Below, in pieces: positions 1 to 9,179 of a stretch of 64,000 nt of DNA (the stretch's first letter is position 1; each line of letters starts with the position of its first letter). The DNA comes from Faucicola osloensis_C (lineage in GTDB: Bacteria; Pseudomonadota; Gammaproteobacteria; Pseudomonadales; Moraxellaceae). The notes beneath the pieces were generated by a model. The model was not told the origin of the DNA and did no database searches. It saw only the letters and a list, made by a program, of their open reading frames with translations. The position numbers and the translations under genes were made by a program. Location: the NCBI GenBank assembly GCA_019353055.1, contig JABAHL010000010.1, positions 23,179-87,178 on the forward strand, written 5' to 3'.

Positions 1-1
1 A

Positions 2-1267
2 ATTGTGTATCTGGGTGCCAGTGCCACGCATGTACATGTGGATGACAATATAGATACCACGGGTATTAAAAACAACCTAGCCAATGCCATTGACAACGCA
101 GTCAATAACAATATTGGTAATTTACCCATCACCTTGCCACTGCCTAGCACGCCTGTCGATATCGGTGGCTTAATCACCGACCCGATTCCCAATAGCATCC
201 CTGTCAATGTCGATAAAAATAGAACAGGCGCAAATGTCACCGTGCTATGGTCTGCTTATAACGGACACAAAACCGAAGCAGTGACCAGTTTGCTCAATGG
301 TATGACTGATGAAAGCCGTGCCGATGCTGATTTGTCACTGGATGAACAATACACCACGCTTACCAAACGCTATTTTCAAACCCAGCTTGCCATCATGGCA
401 GCGTATCTACGCGCCGATGCACTCAATGCAATTCGTGCCACCGACCATGCCGCACAGCGCGCACTCGATGTGGGGCTGATTTCAAAAGTCGAGCGTTTGG
501 AAGCCAAAAAAGCCTTAGCCGATGCCGAATACGAAAATAGCAAAGCACTAAACGATGCTGAGCTTGCCATGACCGCGCTACAGCGATTACTGCGGACGCC
601 ATATTTTATCAAACCGACATCGCCTTTATTTGTATCCACCAAGCCGTTGCCGCCACTGAGTTATTTTCAGCAGCAGGCTAAGATGCATCACCCAGGGTTT
701 GATAAGGTCGCAGCCAAGTACAACCAAGCCAAAGCGCTGCATGAATTTAGTGAATCCGCCTACAAGCCCAATGTCACCGTCTTTGGTCGCTCTGAAATCG
801 ACGCTGACCCAAATTGGATTGCTGGGGTGTCTGCCAACTGGAAATTGTGGGGTGGGGTAGATCGCCGCACTAGCACCCAATCTAGCCTTGCCAAGCTGCA
901 CCAAGCCGAATTTAGCCAAGTAGATGTCAATGATAATATTATGTTATTGGTAGAAAAAAATTGGCAAACAGTCAACAATGCACGCGATAATTTTATTGCC
1001 TTAAATACCAATATTGAGCTCGCCAGTGAGATGCTACGCTTTCGTCAGCTCGGCTTTAAAGAAGGCGTCAACACGGCCGTAGAAGTGATGCAAGCCGAAG
1101 CCAATTTGGAAAAAGCCAAAACTGAGCAAGCCAAAGCGGCAAATGATTATGTGCAGGCAATGGCAGATTTGATGCAAAGCTGCGGTACGCCGCTAGAGTT
1201 TAACCGTTATATGCAGGCAGCGGACGTCAAGCTACCCGCGATTTATTTTGAACATCGTAAGAACTAA
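2..1267 (+). CDS. TolC-family outer membrane efflux protein, 5'-truncated by window edge
   Basis: The frame is open from the first bases, so the true start and signal peptide lie to the left; about 420 residues remain. The visible part has the long alanine-, glutamine- and lysine-rich amphipathic helices of TolC/OprM-type channels, with two related halves (around residues 105-210 and 295-400), the usual internal repeat of the family. It would form the outer-membrane duct of a tripartite exporter. It is followed after 46 nt by an HlyD-type adaptor and two ABC-2 permeases on the same strand, which supports one efflux operon. The substrate cannot be read from the sequence. The family call is firm; the exact subfamily is not. 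Confidence 0.8.
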   Translation: MVYLGASATHVHVDDNIDTTGIKNNLANAIDNAVNNNIGNLPITLPLPSTPVDIGGLITDPIPNSIPVNVDKNRTGANVTVLWSAYNGHKTEAVTSLLNGMTDESRADADLSLDEQYTTLTKRYFQTQLAIMAAYLRADALNAIRATDHAAQRALDVGLISKVERLEAKKALADAEYENSKALNDAELAMTALQRLLRTPYFIKPTSPLFVSTKPLPPLSYFQQQAKMHHPGFDKVAAKYNQAKALHEFSESAYKPNVTVFGRSEIDADPNWIAGVSANWKLWGGVDRRTSTQSSLAKLHQAEFSQVDVNDNIMLLVEKNWQTVNNARDNFIALNTNIELASEMLRFRQLGFKEGVNTAVEVMQAEANLEKAKTEQAKAANDYVQAMADLMQSCGTPLEFNRYMQAADVKLPAIYFEHRKN

Positions 1268-1313
1268 TCAATTATTTTAACCCGTGTCTTTATTTCACCA
1301 GTAGGCTTACCGT

Positions 1314-2537
1314 ATGGCTGATCCACAAAACCCAACACCAGACAATGCGATGGACAACGCTAAAGACAACGCTAAAGACAACACTTTGGACAGCGCTGCG
1401 GATAATGCTAATGCAGCGATGCACGCCCAAGCTGCCGATGAGCCGCACGCAAAGGACAGCCTGTCAGCCGCTACGTCGGATAGCCGCTACGTGCCGCCTA
1501 CCAAAAAACCCAGTAAAATTCGCACCATCATTATAGCCTTGATTATCCTTGGGCTGATTGGACTGGTCGCGTGGGGGCTAATCAAAGACAAGCGCGAAAC
1601 GCGCAGCGAGCCTGTGACCATCCAAGGGCATATGGAAGTAGAGCAAACGCCTGTCGCTGCCAAAGTTGCCGGTCGTATTGCCAATATTTATGTCAAAGAA
1701 GGCGATGAAATTAGCGTCGGCACCCGCCTGATTGATATGGATAGCCCGGAAATCAATGCCAAGGTCGAAGAAGCACAAGCAGGCAAAGAGTTAGCCCAAA
1801 GCCAACTGGACAAAGCCAACAATGGCGCAAGACCGCAAGAGATTGAAATGGCAAAATACCAGTACGATGCTGCCCAATCCGCTGCTCACCTTGCCAAAGT
1901 CACCTACGAACGTATCAACCGCCTAGCGGCAGAAGGCTTGATGTCGCGGCAAAAACGTGACGAAGCCTATACCAACTATGTTGCCAGTGTCGATAAAGCC
2001 AAAATCGCCAAAGCGCAATATGAGTTAGCCAAAACGGGCGCGCGCAGTGAAGATAAAACCGCCGCCCAAGCGCAAGTCAGCCAAGTAGAAGGCAAGCTTA
2101 AAGAAGCGATGGTTGCCAAAGAAGAAGCCAATCTTAAAAGCCCGATTGCGGGTATCGTGGACAACGTGATTGTCAAACCAGGTCAAGTGGTTGGGCAGGG
2201 CGTACCACTGATGACTATTGTCGACCCCAAAGACCAATGGGTGGTGCTTAACGTTACCGAAAATAACCTAAATCATTTTGCAGTCGGTAGTGAATTTAGC
2301 GGTACGGTTCCTGCGTTATCGGTCAATAATCAGCCTTATCGCCAAGTGTTTAAAGTGTACGCAAGTTCCGTACTATCAGATTTTGCCACGTGGCGCCCCA
2401 CCAACAGCAAAGACGGCTTTGATATGCGTACCTTTGAGATTCGTGCGCGCCCGAGCCAGTCAGATACACGCCTAAGACAGGGCATGACCGTATTGGTTGA
2501 TATACCGGCAAGCCAGCAGCCAACCCAAACACAATGA
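1314..2537 (+). CDS. HlyD/EmrA-family periplasmic adaptor (membrane fusion protein)
   Basis: 407 residues. The N-terminal 65 residues are a hydrophilic Asn/Asp/Ala-rich cytoplasmic tail with short DNAK-type repeats, then one membrane anchor (about 70-88). A biotinyl-lipoyl-like half domain follows (VAAKVAGRIANIYVKEGD, about 113-130), then a long alpha-helical hairpin and the second lipoyl half (LKSPIAGIVDNVIVKPGQ, about 272-289), then a beta-barrel. This matches YbhG/YhiI-type adaptors that bridge an inner-membrane pump to TolC. The stop codon overlaps the next start by 4 nt (ATGA), so translation is probably coupled to the permease. The Asn/Asp repeats in the tail are unusual for the family. 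Confidence 0.88.
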   Translation: MADPQNPTPDNAMDNAKDNAKDNTLDSAADNANAAMHAQAADEPHAKDSLSAATSDSRYVPPTKKPSKIRTIIIALIILGLIGLVAWGLIKDKRETRSEPVTIQGHMEVEQTPVAAKVAGRIANIYVKEGDEISVGTRLIDMDSPEINAKVEEAQAGKELAQSQLDKANNGARPQEIEMAKYQYDAAQSAAHLAKVTYERINRLAAEGLMSRQKRDEAYTNYVASVDKAKIAKAQYELAKTGARSEDKTAAQAQVSQVEGKLKEAMVAKEEANLKSPIAGIVDNVIVKPGQVVGQGVPLMTIVDPKDQWVVLNVTENNLNHFAVGSEFSGTVPALSVNNQPYRQVFKVYASSVLSDFATWRPTNSKDGFDMRTFEIRARPSQSDTRLRQGMTVLVDIPASQQPTQTQ

Positions 2538-3994
2538 AGTCAACCATGACATCAAACTCGACATCAAAACTGACCTCAAACAAGGGCTCTAAACCGTCAC
2601 CGACATCGACCGCTGTGCCAAATGCCAGTGACAGTGACAGTGTTAGGGCTAGTGCCAGTATTGGTGCTAGTGAACATGACCATGAGCGTTATGCGCAGTT
2701 TGATAAGCGCTCAGGCTTTGTGCAATTCTTTGCGGCGTTTTGGTACAGTGCGCGCCGTGAATGGGATTTTTTGATGCAAAATCGCTGGGATTTTTCCTTG
2801 ATGTTTTGGATGCCCATTGTGCTGATATTTTTGGTCTGGTGGATTTTTAGCAAAGGCATGGCAGTCGGGATTCCGATTGCGGTCATAGACAATGACCACT
2901 CCGCGCAATCTGCGACGATTATCCGTTATATTGATGCGACGCCTGAGGTTGCGGTGGTCAAAAGTCTTCATAGTGCCGCTGCCGCTCAGCAAGCTATCGA
3001 GACTACCGATGTCATGGCGGTGGTTGAAATCCCAGAGAATTTTTCAACCAATCTACTGGCGGGCAAAACCTCGCGGTTGTTACTCAATGTCAATGCCCAG
3101 TATGGCACGCATTCAGGCATGATACAAAAAGCGGTACAGACAGCAGTCACTACCTTTTCGGCAGGGGCAGAGATGCAGCGACGAGTCGCCATTGGCGAAG
3201 ATGTCACGCTGACCAAAACCAGTTATGCACCGATACAATCACAAAGTGTGGCACTGTTTAATACCGCCAATAATTATCAGCAATTTTTGGCAGTCACTGT
3301 GGTACCAGCCTTACTACATATTTTGTCGATGGTGATTGGGGCGTCAACCGTGGGGCGAGAGCTGGTCGACAAGACGCTAGGTGAATGGTATCAGTCGCTA
3401 AAACACCCCAAATTTGCCAGTAACCATGCCACTAACTACGCCTTTAACCGCCTCTCTAACCCCAGCCATCCTGTCACACTGGGGGACGAAAAACCCAAAC
3501 TATCGCTGATTATCGCAGGGCTCAATGGCAAATTAATTTGGGCGATGTTTGCGTATACGCTTTGGGCAGCGGTGGCGTTGACCTTGGTGATGCAAATTTT
3601 TCCGATTCGTTTGGCATCCGTGGCGATTACTTATCTGATATTCTTAATGTTTATGATGGTGTCGTTTTGGCTTGGGGTGATTGTTACGGTCGGCACGTTT
3701 TCGTATCGTCAAGGCTTGTCATTTACCGGATTTATCTCCGCGCCGTCATTTGCTTTTTCAGGGGTGACGTTTCCATTTTTGGCGATGAGTCCTGCTGCGC
3801 AGCGTTGGGCAAATGCCCTGCCATTAACCCATTATCTCAACTTGCAAACCACCCAATTACAAATGGGCGCACCGCCATCGTTTGCCTATAGCAGCTTTAT
3901 CGGATTTTTTATTGCCGTCATGATTACCTTGTTGTTAGCCGCGTTGTTGACCAAAAAGGCCTTATTGAAGCCTGAAAAATGGGGGCAACGCTGA
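2534..3994 (+). CDS. ABC-2 type transporter permease (YbhR/YhhJ-like), first of a pair
   Basis: 486 residues. A Ser/Thr/Asp-rich cytoplasmic N-terminus (about 1-60) is followed by a membrane segment (about 90-110). A large extracytoplasmic domain (AVIDNDHS near 120, then to about 240) precedes several membrane helices in the C-terminal half. This is the ABC-2 membrane layout of drug or lipid exporters. An insertion of about 40 hydrophilic residues (LKHPKFASNHATNYAFNRL region) sits between helices. It overlaps the HlyD gene by 4 nt and is coupled to a second, related permease. No nucleotide-binding subunit is encoded in this operon inside the window. Substrate unknown. Confidence 0.85.
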   Translation: MKSTMTSNSTSKLTSNKGSKPSPTSTAVPNASDSDSVRASASIGASEHDHERYAQFDKRSGFVQFFAAFWYSARREWDFLMQNRWDFSLMFWMPIVLIFLVWWIFSKGMAVGIPIAVIDNDHSAQSATIIRYIDATPEVAVVKSLHSAAAAQQAIETTDVMAVVEIPENFSTNLLAGKTSRLLLNVNAQYGTHSGMIQKAVQTAVTTFSAGAEMQRRVAIGEDVTLTKTSYAPIQSQSVALFNTANNYQQFLAVTVVPALLHILSMVIGASTVGRELVDKTLGEWYQSLKHPKFASNHATNYAFNRLSNPSHPVTLGDEKPKLSLIIAGLNGKLIWAMFAYTLWAAVALTLVMQIFPIRLASVAITYLIFLMFMMVSFWLGVIVTVGTFSYRQGLSFTGFISAPSFAFSGVTFPFLAMSPAAQRWANALPLTHYLNLQTTQLQMGAPPSFAYSSFIGFFIAVMITLLLAALLTKKALLKPEKWGQR

Positions 3995-5181
3995 TGCCCA
4001 CCCAGACCACACCCAGCAAAGTCGACGTAAGCAAATCTGCCAACATTTGGGAGCGCGGTTTTTTGCTGCAAGTTTTGCATGTATGGCGCAGCGTGTTTCA
4101 AGACAAAGGGGTGCTCAGTATGCTACTGATAGCCCCGATTATTTATGGTTTTTTTTACCCGTGGCCGTATTCAAAAGAAGTGGTGCGTCATGTCCCTGTG
4201 GCAGTGGTGGATTATGACCATTCAAGTCTATCGCAGACTATTATCAGCTACGCCCAAGCCAATCCGCGCATCCAAAGCACCATTGTAAACGATGAAAACA
4301 GTGCCAAGCAGCTGATGTGGCAAGGCAAAATTGCAGGCTACATGGTGATACCTTCGGGACTGTATCAAAAAGTGACCACAGGACAACCTGCCAAGGTGAG
4401 TATCCTTGCCAACGGTAACTATTTTTTGCTCAACAAACAAGTACAAACGGGGTTTTTAGAAGTCATCGGCACCGTGTCCGCAGGGGCGAAAGTACAAAAA
4501 AATGTCGCCATCGGGCAAGACATCACGGTTGCCAAAAACAATATTTCCCCGGTTGCGCTGACGATTAACCCCTTATACAACCGTACCGAAGGCTATGGCA
4601 GCTACATTGTCCCTGCGGTTGCGATATTGATTCTGCAGCAGATGTTTTTGATGGGCACGGCAATGCTAGTGGGTACTTGGGCAGAGCAAGACATGCACCG
4701 CGCTTCGATGAAAACGTGGCTTGCGCGAATATTGGGCTTAGCGTGTTTTGGTTTTGTGCTTGGCTGTTTTTATTATGGCTGGGTATTTTCCAACAATGAT
4801 TATATCCGTAACCAAAATCTGACGGGTTCACTGGTACTGCTTGCCCTGTTTTTCCCCGCGGTAACGGCACTGGGCTGTCTGCTTGGGGTGTGGTTTGGGG
4901 CGCGAGAACGGGCGATGCAAATTTTGGTCGCAAGTTCAATGCCGATGCTGTTTGTCTCAGGGATTTCGTGGCCGTATCAAATGCTGCCTGAGCCACTGCA
5001 GTATTTGCGCTGGGTGTTACCTAGCACCTCTGGGATGAATGCATCGGTGATGCTGAACCAAATGGGCGTGCCACTGGCGTATGTCAACGTGTATCTCATG
5101 GCACTCATGATGATTTTCTTGGTTTGTTTATTGCTGCTACTTTTATTAGCCAGTAAAGAAAGTGAATCGTTAGCAGATTAA
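3994..5181 (+). CDS. ABC-2 type transporter permease, second of a pair
   Basis: About 395 residues from ATG 3994, which overlaps the upstream TGA stop (TGATG); an in-frame ATG at 3979 is possible but starts inside the upstream gene. It has the same plan as its neighbour: N-terminal membrane segment, extracytoplasmic domain starting VAVVDYDHSSLS, then five or so C-terminal helices. Shared motifs such as AVxDxDHS and the SAGAKxQKNVAIGQD/SAGAEMQRRVAIGED segment show the two permeases are paralogues, so they probably form a heterodimer. It ends the efflux operon; the next gene is 212 nt away and unrelated. Confidence 0.85.
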   Translation: MPTQTTPSKVDVSKSANIWERGFLLQVLHVWRSVFQDKGVLSMLLIAPIIYGFFYPWPYSKEVVRHVPVAVVDYDHSSLSQTIISYAQANPRIQSTIVNDENSAKQLMWQGKIAGYMVIPSGLYQKVTTGQPAKVSILANGNYFLLNKQVQTGFLEVIGTVSAGAKVQKNVAIGQDITVAKNNISPVALTINPLYNRTEGYGSYIVPAVAILILQQMFLMGTAMLVGTWAEQDMHRASMKTWLARILGLACFGFVLGCFYYGWVFSNNDYIRNQNLTGSLVLLALFFPAVTALGCLLGVWFGARERAMQILVASSMPMLFVSGISWPYQMLPEPLQYLRWVLPSTSGMNASVMLNQMGVPLAYVNVYLMALMMIFLVCLLLLLLLASKESESLAD

Positions 5182-5393
5182 TCCTTGCCAACGGTTATTT
5201 TCTTCATCGTGCGTTTACACAGGTGGGTAGTTGCCAAATTTGCGATGCGTGTAGCAAGTATCTATCATCCATCATCTATCATTTGATAAGCTTTTCGATA
5301 GCACATTGACACAGATGGGTAATCCGTGGTTATCTAGCACAATGAATACAACATAATTGAATTTTTCAACTGATTGGCATATAGGATTTATCA

Positions 5394-6839
5394 GTGATCA
5401 GTATTTTTGATTTATTTAAAATTGGGATTGGACCTTCAAGTTCGCATACGGTCGGACCGATGAAAGCGGCGAATCTGTTCGTTAGCGCATTATCACAGCA
5501 GCAGCTACTGACGCAGGTGGACAGGGTGCAAGTCGAGCTGTTTGGTTCGCTCGGTGCGACCGGTAAAGGGCATGGTAGTGATATAGCGGTGATGCTAGGT
5601 TTGATGGGGGAGCAACCACAGACGACGGATGTCGCCGCTATTTCACAAAAAATTGCCGATATCCAAGCGCAAAACACACTGTATCTCAATCAGCAGCATG
5701 AGATTAACTTTGTTGCTGACAAGGATTTAATCCTAAATGGTAGGGTATCGCTGCCTCATCATCCCAATGCTTTGACTATCACTGCTTTTACAGGCAATGA
5801 CATTGTTTACCAAAATACGTATTATTCAATCGGCGGCGGGTTTGTGCAGACCGAGCAAGAAGCCCAAGCAAAAGAACCGGTGATTGAAAGCGTCAAAAAA
5901 CCGGTACCTTATCCGTTTAACAACGCCAAAGAATTATTACAAATTTGCCAACACCATCAACTGTCAATCGCCCAAGTCGTTCGAGCCAATGAACTGGCTA
6001 ACTTGGGTGAAGATGAGCTGCTGGGTGGACTTAACGATATTTGGCAAGTCATGCAAGACTGTGTCAATGATGGTTGTCGCCACGATGGTATTTTGCCAGG
6101 GGGCTTACAAGTACAGCGCCGTGCTAAGGCGATTTATCAGCAGTTATCCGCTGCCGATAGCCGAAAAGCGTTTAATGATGCGCTTGCCGTGATGGATTGG
6201 GTCAATCTGTATGCCTTGGCAGTTAATGAAGAAAACGCCAGTGGCGGACGTGTAGTGACTGCCCCCACTAATGGTGCGGCAGGCGTGATACCTGCTGTTA
6301 TGCATTATTATCGAGATTTTTGTCCAAGTTATACGCTGCAAGGTTTACATGATTTTCTGCTAACCGCTGCGGCGATTGGCATCATTATCAAAGAAAACGC
6401 CAGTATCTCAGGCGCAGAAGTGGGCTGTCAAGGGGAGGTCGGCTCGGCGTGTGCGATGGCGGCGGCAGGGTTAACCTATGTGCTTGGTGGTAGTCCTGCC
6501 CAATGTGCCAACGCTGCCGAAATTGGCATCGAACATCATCTTGGCATGACGTGTGACCCGATTGCGGGGTTGGTGCAAGTGCCTTGTATCGAACGCAATG
6601 CCATGGCGGCAGTAAAAGCGATTAATGCCTCAAGGCTTGCGCTTAAAGGCAATGGGCAGCATGTGGTATCGCTTGATAAAGCCATCAAAACCATGAAAGA
6701 GACAGGCAGAGATATGATGTCGAAATATAAAGAAACTGCAATGGGCGGGCTTGCTATCAATGTCCTAGACGAGGATTTTGCCGCCCAGTCAAATCTGATT
6801 CCGACGCTGGATGTGACGGTCAATTACAGTCAGTGTTAG
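5394..6839 (+). CDS. sdaA: L-serine ammonia-lyase (L-serine dehydratase), iron-sulfur type
   Basis: 481 residues from a GTG start with an AGGA ribosome site about 7 nt upstream. The single-chain SdaA/SdaB layout is clear. The N-terminal beta domain opens with FDLFKIGIGPSSSHTVGPM. The C-terminal alpha domain carries the cysteines for the 4Fe-4S cluster (in GAEVGCQGEVGSACAMAAAG, LGMTCDPIAG and VPCIERNAMAA contexts). The enzyme deaminates L-serine to pyruvate and ammonia. It is monocistronic by appearance and convergent with ddc, from which a strong bidirectional terminator separates it. Length matches the family. Confidence 0.95.
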   Translation: MISIFDLFKIGIGPSSSHTVGPMKAANLFVSALSQQQLLTQVDRVQVELFGSLGATGKGHGSDIAVMLGLMGEQPQTTDVAAISQKIADIQAQNTLYLNQQHEINFVADKDLILNGRVSLPHHPNALTITAFTGNDIVYQNTYYSIGGGFVQTEQEAQAKEPVIESVKKPVPYPFNNAKELLQICQHHQLSIAQVVRANELANLGEDELLGGLNDIWQVMQDCVNDGCRHDGILPGGLQVQRRAKAIYQQLSAADSRKAFNDALAVMDWVNLYALAVNEENASGGRVVTAPTNGAAGVIPAVMHYYRDFCPSYTLQGLHDFLLTAAAIGIIIKENASISGAEVGCQGEVGSACAMAAAGLTYVLGGSPAQCANAAEIGIEHHLGMTCDPIAGLVQVPCIERNAMAAVKAINASRLALKGNGQHVVSLDKAIKTMKETGRDMMSKYKETAMGGLAINVLDEDFAAQSNLIPTLDVTVNYSQC

Positions 6840-6848
6840 TGCTACAAT

Positions 6849-6883
6849 AAAAAAACCGATTCGCCAAGGAATCGGTTTTTTTG
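6849..6883. terminator. Bidirectional rho-independent terminator between sdaA and ddc
   Basis: An A-rich stretch, the stem AAACCGATTC / GAATCGGTTT with a 6-nt loop, and a T run. A and T runs flank the stem on both sides, so it can serve both convergent genes. Confidence 0.9.
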
Positions 6884-6889
6884 TGCTTA

Positions 6890-8449
6890 TCAATCAATCG
6901 CAGGCTGATAATCCCCTGTAACAATACGGTCTTTGATGTCATCGGCTTGCGCCAACACTTGCGCCAATAAGGCTTTGACATTGTCAAGCGTGGCGATGGG
7001 GCTTAACGTGGTCATTTTAAGCGATTGCACATCTTGATTAGCATCCTCTTGCTTTTGGTAACTGACGCGCGTCACGCCGATATTGGCTTCACCTTTTGCA
7101 AATAGCTCATCGGCGACATTTTGGTTTAAGCTATCAAGCAACTCAGCAGGGTAGTCTTTGGGTACCACGCGAAATAGCACGGAGGCAAACTGTGGCTCTA
7201 CCAACAATTCAAGCCCATCAGTGGCTTTGATGTAATCAGCGACTTCGCGGGTCAAATCAACGCCATGGTCAATCATCGAGCCGTATAATTCTTCGCCCAA
7301 CGCTTCCACCGTCAGCCATAATTTTAGCGCATCAAAACGGCGCGTGGTTTGCAGCGACTTAGAAACTAGGTTAGGTACGCCATGTTCCTCGTCATATGCA
7401 GAGTTCAAATACTCAGCTTCATAATGCATGAAGCGATAGTTGGCTTCATCTTTGAGCAGAAATGCCCCGCAAGAGATACTTTGGAAGTAATGTTTGTGGA
7501 AGTCGAGGGTGATAGAATCGGCTTGCTCAATGCCTGCAAGTTTATCGCGGTAGTTATTCGATAAAATCAGCGCACCGCCCCAAGCGGCATCAATATGAAG
7601 CCATGCACCGTACTCATGGGTAAGCTTACGAATCGCAGGGATTGGGTCAATCGCGCCCGCGTCCGTGGTGCCTGCGGTGGCGACCACACAGGCGATGATT
7701 TTGCCTTCGGCCTTGAGTTGCGCCATGGTGTGTTCAAGTGCGACAACATCCATCTGCGCTTGGTCATTGACTGGCACAGTGACCACCGATTGAAAACCCA
7801 TGCCCATCATTGCCATGTTTTTTTGCACGCTAAAATGCGCGTTTTCTGAGCAGATAACTTTCACTTTTTGCATGGCATCGGCTGGGATACCGTCACGCTG
7901 TACTGACCATTCAGACCCATCGTCATTTTTATAGTTGTTGGCGATACACCAATCACGGGCGAGTAACACGCCCATCAAGTTGGATTGGGTGCCCCCTGAG
8001 GTGAATACGCCCGCTTGTCCGCTACCAAAACCGACTTTTTGACGTAGCCAATCTATCAGTTGCACTTCCATCAGTGACCCAGCTGGGCTTTGGTCCCAAG
8101 AGTCCATCGATTGGTTGGTGGCATTAATCAGCACTTCGGCGATTTGGCTTGTGACCATCGTTGGGCAGTGCAAGTGAGCAAGCGAATGTGGGTGATGCAC
8201 CTTTAGGCTTTTATTAAGGAATAATTCGACTGAACGTTTTAACGCATCTTCCAAGCCAAGTCCTTCTTTTGATGGCTGAAAGGCAATCTCAGCGCGCAGC
8301 TGCTTGATACTACCACCGGTGTACATTTTGTCGTTTTTGAGCCAATCGGTGACGGCTTGCACGGCAGTGTTCATGTTTTTTTGGTAATCGGCAATGGATT
8401 GGCTGTCATTACAAAATAACGCTTGGCGATGCTGTGATAAGTTTGACAT
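6890..8449 (-). CDS. ddc: L-2,4-diaminobutyrate decarboxylase (group II PLP-dependent)
   Basis: 519 residues. Start chosen at the ATG giving MSNLSQHRQ, with AAGGA about 7 nt upstream; an earlier in-frame ATG (8464) lies upstream of that Shine-Dalgarno and is unlikely. Group II decarboxylase motifs are clear: FTSGGTQSNLMG, WLHIDAAWGGAL and LDFHKHYFQ, whose lysine would bind pyridoxal phosphate. In Acinetobacter the enzyme makes 1,3-diaminopropane from L-2,4-diaminobutyrate, the product of Dat. Dat is encoded just upstream on the same strand, but here a RelA/SpoT-like gene sits between them. Glutamate or other amino-acid decarboxylase activity is the alternative; the neighbouring dat argues for diaminobutyrate. 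Confidence 0.88.
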   Translation of the reverse strand: MSNLSQHRQALFCNDSQSIADYQKNMNTAVQAVTDWLKNDKMYTGGSIKQLRAEIAFQPSKEGLGLEDALKRSVELFLNKSLKVHHPHSLAHLHCPTMVTSQIAEVLINATNQSMDSWDQSPAGSLMEVQLIDWLRQKVGFGSGQAGVFTSGGTQSNLMGVLLARDWCIANNYKNDDGSEWSVQRDGIPADAMQKVKVICSENAHFSVQKNMAMMGMGFQSVVTVPVNDQAQMDVVALEHTMAQLKAEGKIIACVVATAGTTDAGAIDPIPAIRKLTHEYGAWLHIDAAWGGALILSNNYRDKLAGIEQADSITLDFHKHYFQSISCGAFLLKDEANYRFMHYEAEYLNSAYDEEHGVPNLVSKSLQTTRRFDALKLWLTVEALGEELYGSMIDHGVDLTREVADYIKATDGLELLVEPQFASVLFRVVPKDYPAELLDSLNQNVADELFAKGEANIGVTRVSYQKQEDANQDVQSLKMTTLSPIATLDNVKALLAQVLAQADDIKDRIVTGDYQPAID

Positions 8450-8526
8450 GGTAAGTCCTTGCATTCTTTAAGATAGAGTTAACTATAAATTGTCGTTAAA
8501 CAGAGTGATACGAGCAAATGGTTAAT

Positions 8527-9096
8527 TTATTTTACAAAATTACGCTTATACAGTTGATGATTTACAATATTGGCTTTGGCATCGTTTTTATCCCAAATTT
8601 GCAATTCCCACGGATAATAAAAATTGCTGGCATTTTTAAAATACACATGCACACCGATATACCCGTCGATATCACGTAAATACCAATTTTTTAGACTGTA
8701 ATCTGTTTTCCAATCATCCAGTTTTTCCATAATGTTTGTCACATCAGCCGATGGCAAAATTACCCGAGCACCAAAAATATCATTTAAGATATTATTGACT
8801 GGGTACTGGTTTTGTCGTGCCAAATAGCGATTGACTTTGTCATAGATACTTTCAGCCGTTTTAACACGGTAAAAAAAATCGATATTTTGGGTATCGGCAA
8901 ATGCCAAATAATCATTAATCGCTTCATGCAAATTAAGCCGATATGACAAGATAGGCTCAATAGGGACGGTTTTGAGCGTATGTGATAGATTGATTTTTGG
9001 TACCTTGCCTGTTTCGAAATAATCTTGCGAATACTCACCATGAATCCGATTGATTTCTCGAATCAGGCGTTCGGTCTTGGCAATATTGGTTTCCAT
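8527..9096 (-). CDS. Small RelA/SpoT-domain protein (single-domain alarmone synthetase-like)
   Basis: 189 residues. The core matches the RelA/SpoT nucleotidyltransferase fold: FYRVKTAESIYDKV (R77, K79, K87, the ATP-binding basic residues), NDIFGARVI (D106, the metal ligand), DGYIGVHVYF (145-153) and WELQIWD (E164 and Q166, matching the catalytic ExQ of synthetases). There is no HD hydrolase, TGS or ACT domain, so it resembles a small alarmone synthetase or a toxic relative. It lies between dat and ddc with gaps of 83 and 77 nt, looks more AT-rich than both, and has no strong ribosome site. Product (ppGpp, pppApp or tRNA pyrophosphorylation) cannot be decided from sequence. Confidence 0.75.
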   Translation of the reverse strand: METNIAKTERLIREINRIHGEYSQDYFETGKVPKINLSHTLKTVPIEPILSYRLNLHEAINDYLAFADTQNIDFFYRVKTAESIYDKVNRYLARQNQYPVNNILNDIFGARVILPSADVTNIMEKLDDWKTDYSLKNWYLRDIDGYIGVHVYFKNASNFYYPWELQIWDKNDAKANIVNHQLYKRNFVK

Positions 9097-9179
9097 ATTT
9101 TACTCAAAATAAAATAAACAGATAATAAAAACGGCAAAGCCACGTCAGTAACTTTACCGTCTTGATAAGCAATAATCAA

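Noticed and set aside
3538..3891. 117-codon plus-strand ORF
   Set aside because: It is an out-of-frame shadow of the first ABC-2 permease gene.
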